This document shows, one piece after another, positions 36,351 to 44,375 of a stretch of 64,000 nucleotides of DNA. The translations under genes and the position numbers were made by a program. Below the pieces are notes generated by a model. The model saw only the letters and a program-made list of their open reading frames with translations. It had not been told where the DNA came from and made no database searches. How positions within the stretch are numbered: position 1 is the first letter of the stretch; every line of letters begins with the position of its first letter. This stretch comes from Bacillus sp. FJAT-25509 (GTDB lineage Bacteria > Bacillota > Bacilli > Bacillales > Bacillaceae_G): NCBI RefSeq assembly GCF_001420605.1, contig NZ_LJIZ01000016.1, positions 186,001 to 250,000 of the forward strand, in the 5' to 3' direction.

Positions 36351-36527
36351 TTACTTAGTAAAAAGATAATAAATAACATAAAACCAACTAAAAAAACCGT
36401 GAATTATTGCCCAGAGAACTGATTTATGAATACTCCAAGATATTGTAATGGCTAAAGCAGAACCGAAAGTAATAACACTTTTTGAACCAACTGGAACATT
36501 ATGTCTTTTTTCTGCCCTTTCTTTCAT
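36351..36527 (-). CDS. Small membrane protein
   Basis: A 58-residue frame with a basic N-terminus (MKERAEKRHN) and hydrophobic segments at about residues 17-32 and 37-55. GAGG lies close before the ATG. No family recognised; it lies upstream of the his promoter and is not likely part of the operon. Confidence 0.5.
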   Translation of the reverse strand: MKERAEKRHNVPVGSKSVITFGSALAITISWSIHKSVLWAIIHGFFSWFYVIYYLFTK

Positions 36528-36694
36528 ACCTCAAACCCCATTTCCACTGAACCTATATTTTCATTTGTTAATATTTATTCTTCAGTGAAAAGTTTATTCT
36601 CTTCAGGTATTAATATTCTGTAATTGTATTGCGACATCCGTTTATATTATCAGTGTATCTAGCTTTTTCAGGTTGATTTTCAAAAATAGTTAAT

Positions 36695-37381
36695 TTAAAT
36701 ATCAAAAGAAAAGATTTCGTTAAAACCCTTCTTTCCTTCAAAAGTTATTTTTATGGCTCTTGTTTTTGGCATACGTTGAATCCAATTTAATTCTAAAAAT
36801 CTTTCAAGAAGCGCATTTCCCAATGCTCCACCAATGTGGTAACGTCTTTCACTCCAATCTAAACATTTATGTGAAAATGATCGACGCTTCTTCTTAATTT
36901 TTTCAAGATCAATTTGAAAATCAGTAAAGAATCTCTCACCTTTTTCCGTAACAATAAATCCTTGGCTTTCTTCATTTATAACGCCCAAGTTAATTAAAGA
37001 ATCAGTTAATAGCACCCCAAACTTACCAGCAGGATGATCGTAACAAGTTCTTGCAAAACGAATTGCTGTATTTTCTGAAGCTTGTTTTAAAGACCTAATT
37101 TCAATTGGAGGGGCTATTGATAATAATGTCTCCAATATATGAGCAACTTCCTGATTTCGAATACCGTAGTAACGATGTCTCCCTTGTTTTTCTACGCTAA
37201 CTAATTTCGCATCGACTAATTTTGCTAAATGAAAACTAGCCGTTTGTGGCTTTATTCCAGCCATATATGCCAGTTCGCTAGCAGGATGAAATCTACCATC
37301 TAAAAGGACAGTTAATATTGCTGCACGTGAAGTTTCACTTACAAGTGTAGCAACCACTGCTACATTAGGATTTGCATTCAT
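36695..37381 (-). CDS. ArsR-like winged-helix transcriptional regulator
   Basis: A 228-residue protein with an N-terminal HTH: HPASELAYMAGIKPQTASFHLAKLVDAKLV near residues 32-61, followed by the wing EKQGRHRYYGI. The rest is a longer C-terminal domain (RSFSHKCLDWSERRYHIGGALG) found in a subgroup of ArsR-type regulators. GGGAGG precedes the ATG. It is divergent from the flavin reductase-like gene, its likely target. No metal-binding CxC motif is seen. Confidence 0.82.
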   Translation of the reverse strand: MNANPNVAVVATLVSETSRAAILTVLLDGRFHPASELAYMAGIKPQTASFHLAKLVDAKLVSVEKQGRHRYYGIRNQEVAHILETLLSIAPPIEIRSLKQASENTAIRFARTCYDHPAGKFGVLLTDSLINLGVINEESQGFIVTEKGERFFTDFQIDLEKIKKKRRSFSHKCLDWSERRYHIGGALGNALLERFLELNWIQRMPKTRAIKITFEGKKGFNEIFSFDI

Positions 37382-37481
37382 TTTTATTCTCCTCCCGTTA
37401 TGTAATCCATATTTCGATGATAATTGAACTATTTATATTCTACAATAAATTTTGAATTACATAATTATTAGGAGGAAAAAA

Positions 37482-38093
37482 ATGAATCATTTTACAAATA
37501 CAAAGTTGATTAGACCCAAAATTCTATACTATGGAACACCTGTGATTTTACTAAATACATTGAATGAGGATGGAACAGTCAATATTAGCCCTATGTCTTC
37601 TTCATGGGCTTTAGGAGATTGCATAATATTAGGAATTGGACTTGGAGGAAAAGCTATTGAAAATTTACAGCGACATCCTGAATGTGTAATCAATGTACCT
37701 AACCCTATATTATGGGAGAATGTTGAATTTTTAGCCCCTTATACGGGAAAAAATCCCGTTCCTGATGCTAAGAAAGATATTGGATTTACATATGAAAAAG
37801 AAAAATACAATATCAGTAAATTAACTGCTACAGAGTCACAAACCGTAAAACCTACACGAATAACGGAATGCCCAATTCAAATCGAGGCAATTGTAAAACA
37901 CATTCGTATCCCTGAACATTCACCTGAATTTGCAATTGTTGAAACACAAGTTTTACATGTACATGCCCATAATGAAATCATCATTGAAGAAAATCATATT
38001 GATCCAGATAAATGGAGTCCACTAATATATAATTTCCGTCATTATTTCTGTCTCGGAAATAAGTTAGGTAAAACTTTTCGTTCGGAAATATAG
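37482..38093 (+). CDS. Flavin reductase-like FMN-binding split-barrel protein
   Basis: A 203-residue protein. NISPMSSSWALGDCIILGIG near residues 34-53 is the FMN-binding split-barrel start, and NVPNPILWENVEFLAPYTG follows. Such proteins reduce flavin or detoxify small electrophiles. AGGAGG precedes ATG 37482; an earlier in-frame ATG at 37452 has no site. Divergent from an ArsR-like regulator. Confidence 0.82.
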   Translation: MNHFTNTKLIRPKILYYGTPVILLNTLNEDGTVNISPMSSSWALGDCIILGIGLGGKAIENLQRHPECVINVPNPILWENVEFLAPYTGKNPVPDAKKDIGFTYEKEKYNISKLTATESQTVKPTRITECPIQIEAIVKHIRIPEHSPEFAIVETQVLHVHAHNEIIIEENHIDPDKWSPLIYNFRHYFCLGNKLGKTFRSEI

Positions 38094-38108
38094 TAAAGAA
38101 TTAAATAA

Positions 38109-38142
38109 AAAAGTCAGATTCCAAATTGTTAGGAATCTGACT
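38109..38142. terminator. Bidirectional terminator
   Basis: AGTCAGATTCC and GGAATCTGACT form an 11-bp stem with a T-run on the minus strand and a looser one on the plus strand. It lies between convergent genes. Confidence 0.75.
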
Positions 38143-38241
38143 TCATTCTTAATATTTTAAAAGGAAATAAAAAATTTTAAATCCTATTCTTTAACAAGTG
38201 CATGTTTTAGTTGAAAAAGAAATTTCATTTTCATGTAAACA

Positions 38242-38811
38242 TCATTTTTCCTGAACTTCAATTAATCTATCTTTTTCTATGAAATCATTCCACTCTTCCC
38301 GTAATAACCCCATACGAATCGAGTCATAATATGTTCCATCATAGAAACGACATTTTCTTAATCGTGCTTCCATCGTCATTCCTAATTTTTCTCCAACCGT
38401 AATCATACGATGATTTCCAGACCATGTAGTGTAACCTACACGCACAAGTGGCAATGTATTAAATAGATGGCTAATCCAAAGTTTTAGAGCTCTAGTACCA
38501 AAACCTCCACTCCAATATTTTGGATCATAAATACCAATTCCCATCTCAAGCCAATTAGATGGTTTATGTTCCCAATAGTAGCTCACCGTTCCAATGACAT
38601 TTCCATCTACCTCAATAATCCATTTATCCTCTTGGTTTACAATAGTATTCTTATTTTTTAAATAGTCTTCAAAAGTAACAGCTTTGTGTTCAAAATATGG
38701 AGTATCCCATTTCTTCCACTCTGGTGAACTTTCTTTATACGTTATAGTCCAAAGTGAAAATAAATCTTCTTCATTAATAGGTCTAATTCGTAGTGTCAAA
38801 TCGTTATACAA
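38242..38811 (-). CDS. GNAT family N-acetyltransferase (RimJ/RimL-type)
   Basis: About 189 residues. The beginning LTLRIRPINEEDLFSLW is the usual RimJ/RimL start, YDPKYWSGGFGTRALKLW near residue 103 is the acetyl-CoA loop, and GNHRMITVGEKLGMTMEARLR follows. The start is best placed at TTG 38811 after GGTGGAGGAG. The substrate is unknown. Confidence 0.82.
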   Translation of the reverse strand: MYNDLTLRIRPINEEDLFSLWTITYKESSPEWKKWDTPYFEHKAVTFEDYLKNKNTIVNQEDKWIIEVDGNVIGTVSYYWEHKPSNWLEMGIGIYDPKYWSGGFGTRALKLWISHLFNTLPLVRVGYTTWSGNHRMITVGEKLGMTMEARLRKCRFYDGTYYDSIRMGLLREEWNDFIEKDRLIEVQEK

Positions 38812-38920
38812 ACAAACTCCTCCACCTCTCATTTTGATTAAAAATAATATATTAGTAATCTTGAATTAACGTATGTTTGGGTTGGTTAAGCATAAAGTTC
38901 AATTAACACAATAGGATCTC

Positions 38921-39052
38921 TTATTTTAAACGTTCATGTAATTTTTTTATTTCTTCGGTCTGTGCAATGACATTGTTATTCAATTTTCTAACAGCATCAA
39001 ATACTAAAAAAATACCAATAAAAATTACAAATCCAATCAGAGAACTCATCAT
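38921..39052 (-). CDS. Small single-span membrane protein with coiled tail
   Basis: A 43-residue frame: hydrophobic segment MSSLIGFVIFIGIFLVFDAV at residues 2-21, then a charged helix ending EIKKLHERLK. GAAGG lies 11 nt before the ATG. This architecture resembles the 56-residue gene next to it. Unknown function. Confidence 0.5.
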   Translation of the reverse strand: MMSSLIGFVIFIGIFLVFDAVRKLNNNVIAQTEEIKKLHERLK

Positions 39053-39257
39053 AATATTTTATTCCTTCTTTCTATTAAATTATTTATCTATATCTTGAAC
39101 CTTTAATTTCTTATAAAGCCAACTATCTTTAAATTATTATTATTCATTTCATTTCTTATATTTTTTTTAGTTGAATTAGTTAAAGAATACTGTAAGCTTA
39201 CACTCTGTATACAAAGCTGTCAGGTCTTGTACAACTTAAGCATGTATCAGTTCATTC

Positions 39258-39428
39258 TTATTCTAGTTTACTCTCTATCTCATTTAGTTTTTTATGGATT
39301 TTAACAAGTAAAATAAGTATATGTATAGGAATTCCAATCGCAAGGCCCACTAATGGTGCAAAAGGACCAACAAAAAAGATTGATACAAGTATTGCAGTTA
39401 TATAAATAAATACAATTACTGTTGTCAT
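39258..39428 (-). CDS. Small two-span membrane protein with coiled tail
   Basis: A 56-residue frame with hydrophobic segments at about residues 3-20 and 24-43 and a charged tail KIHKKLNEIESKLE. AAGGTG precedes the ATG. It looks like a relative of the preceding small gene. Unknown function. Confidence 0.5.
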   Translation of the reverse strand: MTTVIVFIYITAILVSIFFVGPFAPLVGLAIGIPIHILILLVKIHKKLNEIESKLE

Positions 39429-39600
39429 ATAGGCACACCTTTTTTATTAATTATACCATAAATTCCCATTTGGATTTGACACCTGTGTTTAGTTTTACGT
39501 ATTTGATTTCTTCATTTGACTCAAGGTTTAGCTCGCTCGTAATTGAGATCTATCAGTAACTTATCCGGGCTTGTTTCTAGCAATTTTCTTTTAAATCTTA

Positions 39601-39635
39601 CTTTTCTTATCAACAAAATGGCAGGATAGTAGAAT
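39601..39635 (+). repeat. Composite repeat, downstream half only
   Basis: CTTTTCTTATCAACAAAATG then GCAGGATAGTAGAAT is the third block of the repeat described at 42041, standing 60 bp before the lipoprotein gene. Confidence 0.45.
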
Positions 39636-39693
39636 TAGAATATGGGATTTTATGGTAAAATATTTATATTACTAGATATAAAGGGGAATACAT

Positions 39694-40104
39694 ATGAAGA
39701 AATTAGTATTAGTATTATCAATCACTGCAATTTTAGCTGGTGGTTGTTCAAATGAAGAAAAGAAAGATGTAGTTGTTAAGAAACCACAAGTTTCAAATAA
39801 ACAGAACGATGTTAGCCCTACACAACTAAAACCTAGTGAAAATGGGGCTCCTATAAAAATGAAAGAAATTGGAGATGGTCATAACATCGTCTATGAAAAA
39901 TTTGAAGTAAGTTCAACCAAAGATGGTTGGGTATATTTCAGAGCAATTAACCTCAAAAATTCTATGTTACGTCTTACAGATGAGCAAATTAAATCATTTG
40001 GAATCAAAAATTTCAAAGCTGGAGATACTTATCAAATTGGTTGGTGGGCAAAAGATTGGAATGCTCAATCTTTTAACAACATAAAAATGTTTAAACAAAT
40101 TTAA
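39694..40104 (+). CDS. Putative lipoprotein
   Basis: A 136-residue protein with a type II signal peptide and lipobox LAGG-C19, followed by a Lys/Asn-rich linker and a C-terminal beta-rich domain (GWVYFRAINLKNSMLRLTDE, then YQIGWWAKDWNAQSF). It should be anchored on the outer face of the membrane. No family recognised. Confidence 0.72.
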   Translation: MKKLVLVLSITAILAGGCSNEEKKDVVVKKPQVSNKQNDVSPTQLKPSENGAPIKMKEIGDGHNIVYEKFEVSSTKDGWVYFRAINLKNSMLRLTDEQIKSFGIKNFKAGDTYQIGWWAKDWNAQSFNNIKMFKQI

Positions 40105-40180
40105 CACGCAATAAAACGAATTTGTATTAAGAACATACTTGATTTCTTATTCAACAATCGCATTGCATAAGTTAAACTAC

Positions 40181-40215
40181 AAAAAGAGGAAGATCCTATG
40201 ATTTTCCTCTTTTTG
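40181..40215. terminator. Bidirectional terminator
   Basis: AAAAAGAGGAA and TTCCTCTTTTT form the arms of a perfect stem. It ends the lipoprotein gene on plus and the decayed gene on minus. Confidence 0.75.
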
Positions 40216-40221
40216 TATAAA

Positions 40222-40389
40222 TTATTTTTGATGAAAAACAAATGTTTCTTTAAAATGTCTAGTTTGATTTCCTTTTATTGTTTTTTCCCAAGTAATGTCC
40301 ACTTTAAATACTTTAGCTTTTACCGATATAGGAAAGTTTGCATGGTGATAGGAACTACCATCAATATCTCCTTCATTAGTAAATAACTC
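40222..40389 (-). pseudogene. C-terminal remnant of a paralogue of the secreted protein at 41506
   Basis: The minus frame reads ELFTNEGDIDGSSYHHANFP, then ISVKAKVFKVDITWEKTIKG and NQTRHFKETFVFHQK with TAA at 40222. It aligns with the C-terminus of the protein at 41506-41964: LFTSG, LHHQNMPVSSNAKNIEVVITW, KQTFVFKQK. An in-frame stop lies just upstream and no start or signal peptide is found, so the N-terminal half is lost. Confidence 0.7.
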
Positions 40390-40513
40390 TTAATAAGTTT
40401 GGTAAATCATTTTTGTTATGTTATACCACAAGATTTTAAATTATATTTAGTTCGAATAGGAGATTATTTATTAAATCGGTAATTATATGAAGGATTATTA
40501 TACTGTTTCCTAT

Positions 40514-40540
40514 TTCAACTAACGCATTGCTTTAGTTGAA
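40514..40540. repeat. Intergenic palindrome (AACTAACGCA family)
   Basis: TTCAACTAA-cgcattgc-TTTAGTTGAA, followed by GAAGGACTTGCT. One of several copies between 40.1 and 44.4 kb. The rest of the 40390-40600 gap shows nothing else. Confidence 0.6.
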
Positions 40541-40601
40541 GAAGGACTTGCTGTAAAAATATGGAACTTATTTAGAGAGAATAAAAAGATTGGAGTAAAT
40601 C

Positions 40602-40787
40602 ATGCTTTCAAGTAAATATTATTTAACAAATTTTTTATTGAGTATTTCGTTTGTACTTGCTTTTTTAGTGACAGCGTTTATTTTGAATGATACTTTAAGA
40701 AGTTCTCATTTTGCTGGCGCTTTTGGAGGAGGAGTCGCACTTTTTCTTTATGGTATATTTAGAAAGAATACCTCTACTAAGAAATAG
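40602..40787 (+). CDS. Small two-span membrane protein
   Basis: A 61-residue protein: hydrophobic segments at about 8-27 and 36-53 (FAGAFGGGVALFLYGIF) with a basic tail RKNTSTKK. TGGAG precedes the ATG and a terminator follows. Unknown function. Confidence 0.6.
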   Translation: MLSSKYYLTNFLLSISFVLAFLVTAFILNDTLRSSHFAGAFGGGVALFLYGIFRKNTSTKK

Positions 40788-40843
40788 GTATTTACGTAAA
40801 AGTACCAACTTATTATGCAACTTGCGCAATAGATTAGTTTAAC

Positions 40844-40873
40844 AAAAAAGTGCTGAGTGATCAGTACTTTTTT
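40844..40873. terminator. Terminator after the 61-residue gene
   Basis: AAGTGCTGA-gtga-TCAGTACTT followed by TTTT, with an A-run on the other side. Confidence 0.75.
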
Positions 40874-40963
40874 ATATTTCGAAGTATCGTTCAATAAGGC
40901 TTTTCACAAATTTACCATTATATGGATTATAATAGTTATAAATAATATTAGGAGGCGGAATTA

Positions 40964-41347
40964 TTGAAAAAACCTTTAGGTATTTCAGTGATTAGCTATT
41001 TTTATATTTTTGGTGCCATAGTTCTAATAATTAGTTCCGTTTTTTATAATACATCTACTGACTCGATTGGCATAGCTGAAAGGTTTGGAGTTTCAAATGT
41101 ATCTGAACCATTATTTAGAGTGATAGTAGCTTTTATAACTTTGATGATGATATTTGGTTATATTAGGCTAAAAAAATGGGGATTTTGGTTTATGATTTCG
41201 TATTCTTTACTTTTCGGAAGTATAAGTTTGAATTTATCCATACAACATAATCAACAACCTTACATTGGAAATATGATTTTTACCTTTTTCATTTTGTTCT
41301 ACACAATTTCTGTGAAAAAATCATTTTTTGCAAAAAAACATCACTAA
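40964..41347 (+). CDS. Hypothetical membrane protein, four spans
   Basis: A 127-residue protein that begins with TTG 40964, seven nt after AGGAGGCGG. Hydrophobic segments lie near residues 5-27, 50-66, 72-90 and 100-116; the tail is basic (KKSFFAKKHH). Proteins with the start KKPLGISVISYFYIFGAI and RLKKWGFWF occur in many Bacillus genomes without known function. Confidence 0.68.
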   Translation: MKKPLGISVISYFYIFGAIVLIISSVFYNTSTDSIGIAERFGVSNVSEPLFRVIVAFITLMMIFGYIRLKKWGFWFMISYSLLFGSISLNLSIQHNQQPYIGNMIFTFFILFYTISVKKSFFAKKHH

Positions 41348-41388
41348 TATGAAAAATGGTTCGAACTTAGCAAGATGTAATCTTAGGT

Positions 41389-41409
41389 AACTAACTGATG
41401 CGTTAGTTC
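41389..41409. repeat. Intergenic palindrome (AACTAACGCA family)
   Basis: AACTAAC-tgatgc-GTTAGTT, nearly perfect, in the gap between convergent genes. Confidence 0.55.
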
Positions 41410-41458
41410 AATATCATGTGTTATTTAGTAGTTCTTTTTCTTATGTATTTTACGAAAT

Positions 41459-41485
41459 AAAAGGACCTTTCACTTGGTCCTTTTG
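41459..41485. terminator. Bidirectional terminator
   Basis: AAAAGGACC and GGTCCTTTT form a 9-bp stem just beyond the stop of the minus-strand secreted-protein gene. Confidence 0.75.
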
Positions 41486-41505
41486 TTAAGAAATAATGAT
41501 TTTAA

Positions 41506-41964
41506 TTATTTTTGTTTAAATACAAATGTTTGCTTATATTTTCTTGCTGGGTACTTTTCCCCCGTTGTCATTTTTTCATAAGGTTGTTCTCTCCATGTAA
41601 TAACTACCTCGATATTTTTAGCATTGGAAGATACTGGCATGTTTTGATGATGTAAATCTTGTTTTAGGGGAGATACTCCACTAGTAAATAACCAATACAT
41701 AGTGCTTGTATTTGGTTCATCCCTGTAAACTTCAATTTGTGGGTCATAAACTTTCTCTCCAATGTTTTTTATTTCTAAACTATAAACGTTGAATACGTCT
41801 TTTTTTTGCTTTACGTCATTAATATCTGGCTTATCAAAGGTAACCTTCCAGTGGTCAGAGTTTCTTGCTGTGGGAAGTTGATTTAACGATAAAGCACATG
41901 CGGAATTAGAACTAAAAATTGTTAGAGTTATTGTAGCGAAAATCATTAAAAAAGCGTTTTTCAA
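41506..41964 (-). CDS. Secreted hypothetical protein
   Basis: A 152-residue protein with an N-terminal signal peptide (residues 1-24, MKNAFLMIFATITLTIFSSN then SACA). The mature part looks beta-sandwich-like (NVYSLEIKNIGEKVYDPQIE, IEVVITWREQ, YKQTFVFKQK). GGAGGGA precedes the ATG. A decayed paralogue of its C-terminus lies 1.2 kb away at 40222-40389. Function is unknown. Confidence 0.7.
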   Translation of the reverse strand: MKNAFLMIFATITLTIFSSNSACALSLNQLPTARNSDHWKVTFDKPDINDVKQKKDVFNVYSLEIKNIGEKVYDPQIEVYRDEPNTSTMYWLFTSGVSPLKQDLHHQNMPVSSNAKNIEVVITWREQPYEKMTTGEKYPARKYKQTFVFKQK

Positions 41965-42040
41965 TATAATTCCCTCCTATAATTAACATGTATAGTTAAT
42001 ATTTGATAAAAATACAGAAAAATACATTTGTTTAATTATG

Positions 42041-42112
42041 TAACTATCGCATTGCGATTCTTCAATAGAAGATCGCTTTTTCTTATTCAGCAAAATGACA
42101 GGATAGTTCTAT
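42041..42112 (+). repeat. Composite intergenic repeat, full copy
   Basis: Three blocks in order: imperfect palindrome TAACTATCGCATTGCGATTC, then GATCGCTTTTTCTTATTCAG, then CAAAATGACAGGATAGTTCT. The same order recurs at 42764 and 43557. The copy stands about 110 bp upstream of the DinB gene. Confidence 0.55.
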
Positions 42113-42219
42113 AAGGATTAATTTAATATCTTCGGTAGTGGCTAGTGAAGGAATTATCATTTATGTATCAAAATTAACATATTATGGAAAAAGACAAGTG
42201 AAAATGGAGGGGATTTAAT

Positions 42220-42723
42220 ATGATGAACCCAGCATTAAAAATGTACAACTACCACGTATGGGCAAATGGAGTTATAATTGATCGTTTAAAAGAACTTCCA
42301 AAGGAAATTTATCATAAGGAAATTCAGAGTGGTTTTTCTTCGGTATCAAAGGTGTTGTCTCACATTTATCTCACAGATTATGCATGGTTTGACATTCTCT
42401 CAGGTAAAAGTATGAATGAAGCAATGGCGTTCACGAATCAATTAAGAGAACAGGTGGAAACGAAAGGTATTGAGGAAATGCAAATAATATTTCTAGACTT
42501 ATCAGAACGAAACAAAGCACTTTTGAACAGTCAAGAAGATAATGAAAAGTTGATCGTGGTGGATAACCCATATGCTGGGTTGCTTGAAACATCTACATCT
42601 GAATCGGTACTTCACGTTGTCACTCACGGATCATATCACCGTGGCAATATAGCTACCATGTTGCGGCAAATGGGGCACACCTCCGTTATGCAAGATTTTG
42701 GACTTTACCTATATTCAAAATAG
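42220..42723 (+). CDS. DinB family protein
   Basis: A 167-residue four-helix protein. The metal ligands of the fold are visible: His48 in KVLSHIYLTDYAWF and two His in LHVVTHGSYHRGNIATML near residues 135-139. The start MNPALKMYNYHVWANGVIID is typical. GGAGGGGA precedes a double ATG. Similar proteins are metal-dependent transferases or nucleases of unknown substrate. Confidence 0.83.
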   Translation: MMNPALKMYNYHVWANGVIIDRLKELPKEIYHKEIQSGFSSVSKVLSHIYLTDYAWFDILSGKSMNEAMAFTNQLREQVETKGIEEMQIIFLDLSERNKALLNSQEDNEKLIVVDNPYAGLLETSTSESVLHVVTHGSYHRGNIATMLRQMGHTSVMQDFGLYLYSK

Positions 42724-42763
42724 AACAGAGTAACTCAAGCCAATCCACTTAAAAGGAACAGAA

Positions 42764-42855
42764 CTTCAACTAACGCAGTGCATTAGTTGAAGATCAAGAG
42801 CAGCCAAAGACTGTTCTTTTTTATTAAAGTAAATGGCAGTTTTGTGCAATAAGAT
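42764..42855 (+). repeat. Composite intergenic repeat with terminator core
   Basis: Palindrome TTCAACTAA-cgcagtgca-TTAGTTGAA, then a terminator-like hairpin (AGAGCAG...CTGTTCTTTTTT), then TTATTAAAGTAAATGGCAG and TTTTGTGCAATAAG. It stands directly upstream of the 111-residue gene. Confidence 0.65.
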
Positions 42856-42890
42856 ACTGTATAATTAAATTCATAATAGGTGGTGGAATT

Positions 42891-43226
42891 ATGAATTTAA
42901 AAGAAAAATTGAGTTTATTACTTAAAGAAACTGTTTTTGATTTAGTAAATAAAGATTTTGTAAAAATTAGTTCCAAACTAATCAAAGAACTTGCAATCGA
43001 GGACATTAAAGAAGAACTAAATTATTGGGGGACACTTACAATTCCACCTGATTTAGCTTACAAGAATATTAACTATATTGAGTACAATTATGGCGAAGGT
43101 TATGCAATGGAATTGGATCTTTGGATAGATAATGAGGAAAGTGACTTAACATTGTCATGTGAAGCAATAATCGACCAATCAGATAACGTTTTATCATTTT
43201 CAATCACAAATTTACACGTTTTATAA
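42891..43226 (+). CDS. Small acidic protein, possible immunity-type
   Basis: A 111-residue cytoplasmic protein: helical first half (LKEKLSLLLKETVFDLVNKD), then a beta-rich acidic half (YAMELDLWIDNEESDLTLSC). The GGTGGTGG-like site precedes the ATG. I recognise a DUF-type fold seen among orphan immunity proteins, but no toxin is adjacent. Low certainty on role. Confidence 0.6.
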   Translation: MNLKEKLSLLLKETVFDLVNKDFVKISSKLIKELAIEDIKEELNYWGTLTIPPDLAYKNINYIEYNYGEGYAMELDLWIDNEESDLTLSCEAIIDQSDNVLSFSITNLHVL

Positions 43227-43284
43227 TTCAATAGTATAGCAATGAATATCCAATTTCTTCTTAAAAGCAGAGGAGAACATAATA

Positions 43285-43542
43285 ATGAGAAAGATGACAT
43301 TGAAACTAACAATTGAAAATAAAGAATATATTATTGAAGAAGATCAAAGGTATATTTTTGAATTCAAGTCAGGTTATGAACTTAATGATTCTGAAAATCC
43401 ATATTGCAAATGTTTAGTAATTGATCTTTCACTTGCTCTTATAGATGATGATGGAAGTATTCGTTTCTATGTTTTAGATGAAGAATCAGGTGAAGATTAT
43501 CTAATTGCACAAGAAGAACTTTTATCGATAATTAATATTTAA
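43285..43542 (+). CDS. Small hypothetical protein
   Basis: An 85-residue acidic protein with beta-type alternation (LKLTIENKEYIIEEDQRYIF) and an acidic tail. AGAGGAG lies about 9 nt before ATG. No family recognised. It is the second of four small acidic genes between 42.9 and 44.4 kb. Confidence 0.55.
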   Translation: MRKMTLKLTIENKEYIIEEDQRYIFEFKSGYELNDSENPYCKCLVIDLSLALIDDDGSIRFYVLDEESGEDYLIAQEELLSIINI

Positions 43543-43556
43543 TTAGTTGTTCTTAT

Positions 43557-43644
43557 GCAACTAACCCATACAATAGTTGAATAACCTTTAAGCTGCTTCG
43601 GTAGCTTTTTACTATTCAAGTAAATGGCAGGTTAGTAGCATAAG
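43557..43644 (+). repeat. Composite intergenic repeat with terminator core
   Basis: TGCAACTAACCCATACAATAG then TTGAATAA, followed by the hairpin AGCTGC-ttcg-GTAGCTTTTT, then ACTATTCAAGTAAATGGCAG and GTTAGTAGCATAAG. Upstream of the 81-residue gene. Confidence 0.65.
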
Positions 43645-43711
43645 AGAATATGACAAAATGAAGGAAATACTATTAAAAATTTAAGCTATATTGATTGATT
43701 AGCAATCAGTC

Positions 43712-43957
43712 GTGACTATTATGATTGTAGAAATTGATGGATACTTTACACAAGCATTACTTACAGGTAGGAAGTGTTCTAAAAAAGAATTGAAGCAAAA
43801 ATATTTACAGGCTTTAAGTATAATAAATGACATTAGAGAACTACCAGATGTGTTTTGTCGTTTATTCCGTTTTGAACAGTTCCCTTTCAATGATGAAATT
43901 GAAATCGATTTTGTTATTGATACCGATACCGATTATATTTATTCGCCGAATTATTGA
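43712..43957 (+). CDS. Small acidic hypothetical protein
   Basis: A 78- to 81-residue frame starting at GTG 43712 or ATG 43721 (MIVEIDGYFTQALLTGRKCS). No convincing ribosome binding site is seen, which lowers confidence. The second half is acidic (FNDEIEIDFVIDTDTDYIY). Resembles small immunity-type proteins of the same cluster. Confidence 0.5.
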   Translation: MTIMIVEIDGYFTQALLTGRKCSKKELKQKYLQALSIINDIRELPDVFCRLFRFEQFPFNDEIEIDFVIDTDTDYIYSPNY

Positions 43958-44025
43958 ACTAATTAGCAGTTGGATTAAGAAATGATATAATTTTATTAAA
44001 GGGTCAACTGACGAGGTAAAAAAAC

Positions 44026-44343
44026 ATGAAAAATTTAGTGGTATTAAGAGATTTATTGATTAATGCAAGTGACTACCAATGGAACGTCTCTCTATTTTTA
44101 CCAAATGGAGAGAATTGGGGTTTGAATTCTTCTTGTTATTTAATTGATCTAGATGAATTGGATGACAATGAAGATATACCTAAATTTGCTGTTCAAAATA
44201 ATTATTGTTATGTTTTAAATATGGCGGATATTCAGGATATTGTAGACAATGTAAAGCAGCAAAGAGCAGAATGTTCCGAATTAGATTTATTTGAGGCATT
44301 TCTATACTATTTTAAATATGATGCTTTTATCTCTTTTAATTAA
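44026..44343 (+). CDS. Small acidic protein of DUF7716-like type
   Basis: A 105-residue protein. WNVSLFLPNGENWGLNSSCY, DLDELDDNEDIPKFAVQNN and DIQDIVDNVKQQRAECSELD match, from memory, a conserved family often found next to polymorphic-toxin or immunity genes. GACGAGG precedes the ATG weakly. No toxin partner is present here. Confidence 0.6.
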   Translation: MKNLVVLRDLLINASDYQWNVSLFLPNGENWGLNSSCYLIDLDELDDNEDIPKFAVQNNYCYVLNMADIQDIVDNVKQQRAECSELDLFEAFLYYFKYDAFISFN

Positions 44344-44375
44344 ATTTAAGAGTTGTTCAATTAACACATGCCTTA

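Noticed and set aside
40198-40386. Plus-strand ORF of 62 codons after the lipoprotein gene
   Set aside because: It is the antisense of the decayed paralogue fragment and begins inside a terminator hairpin.
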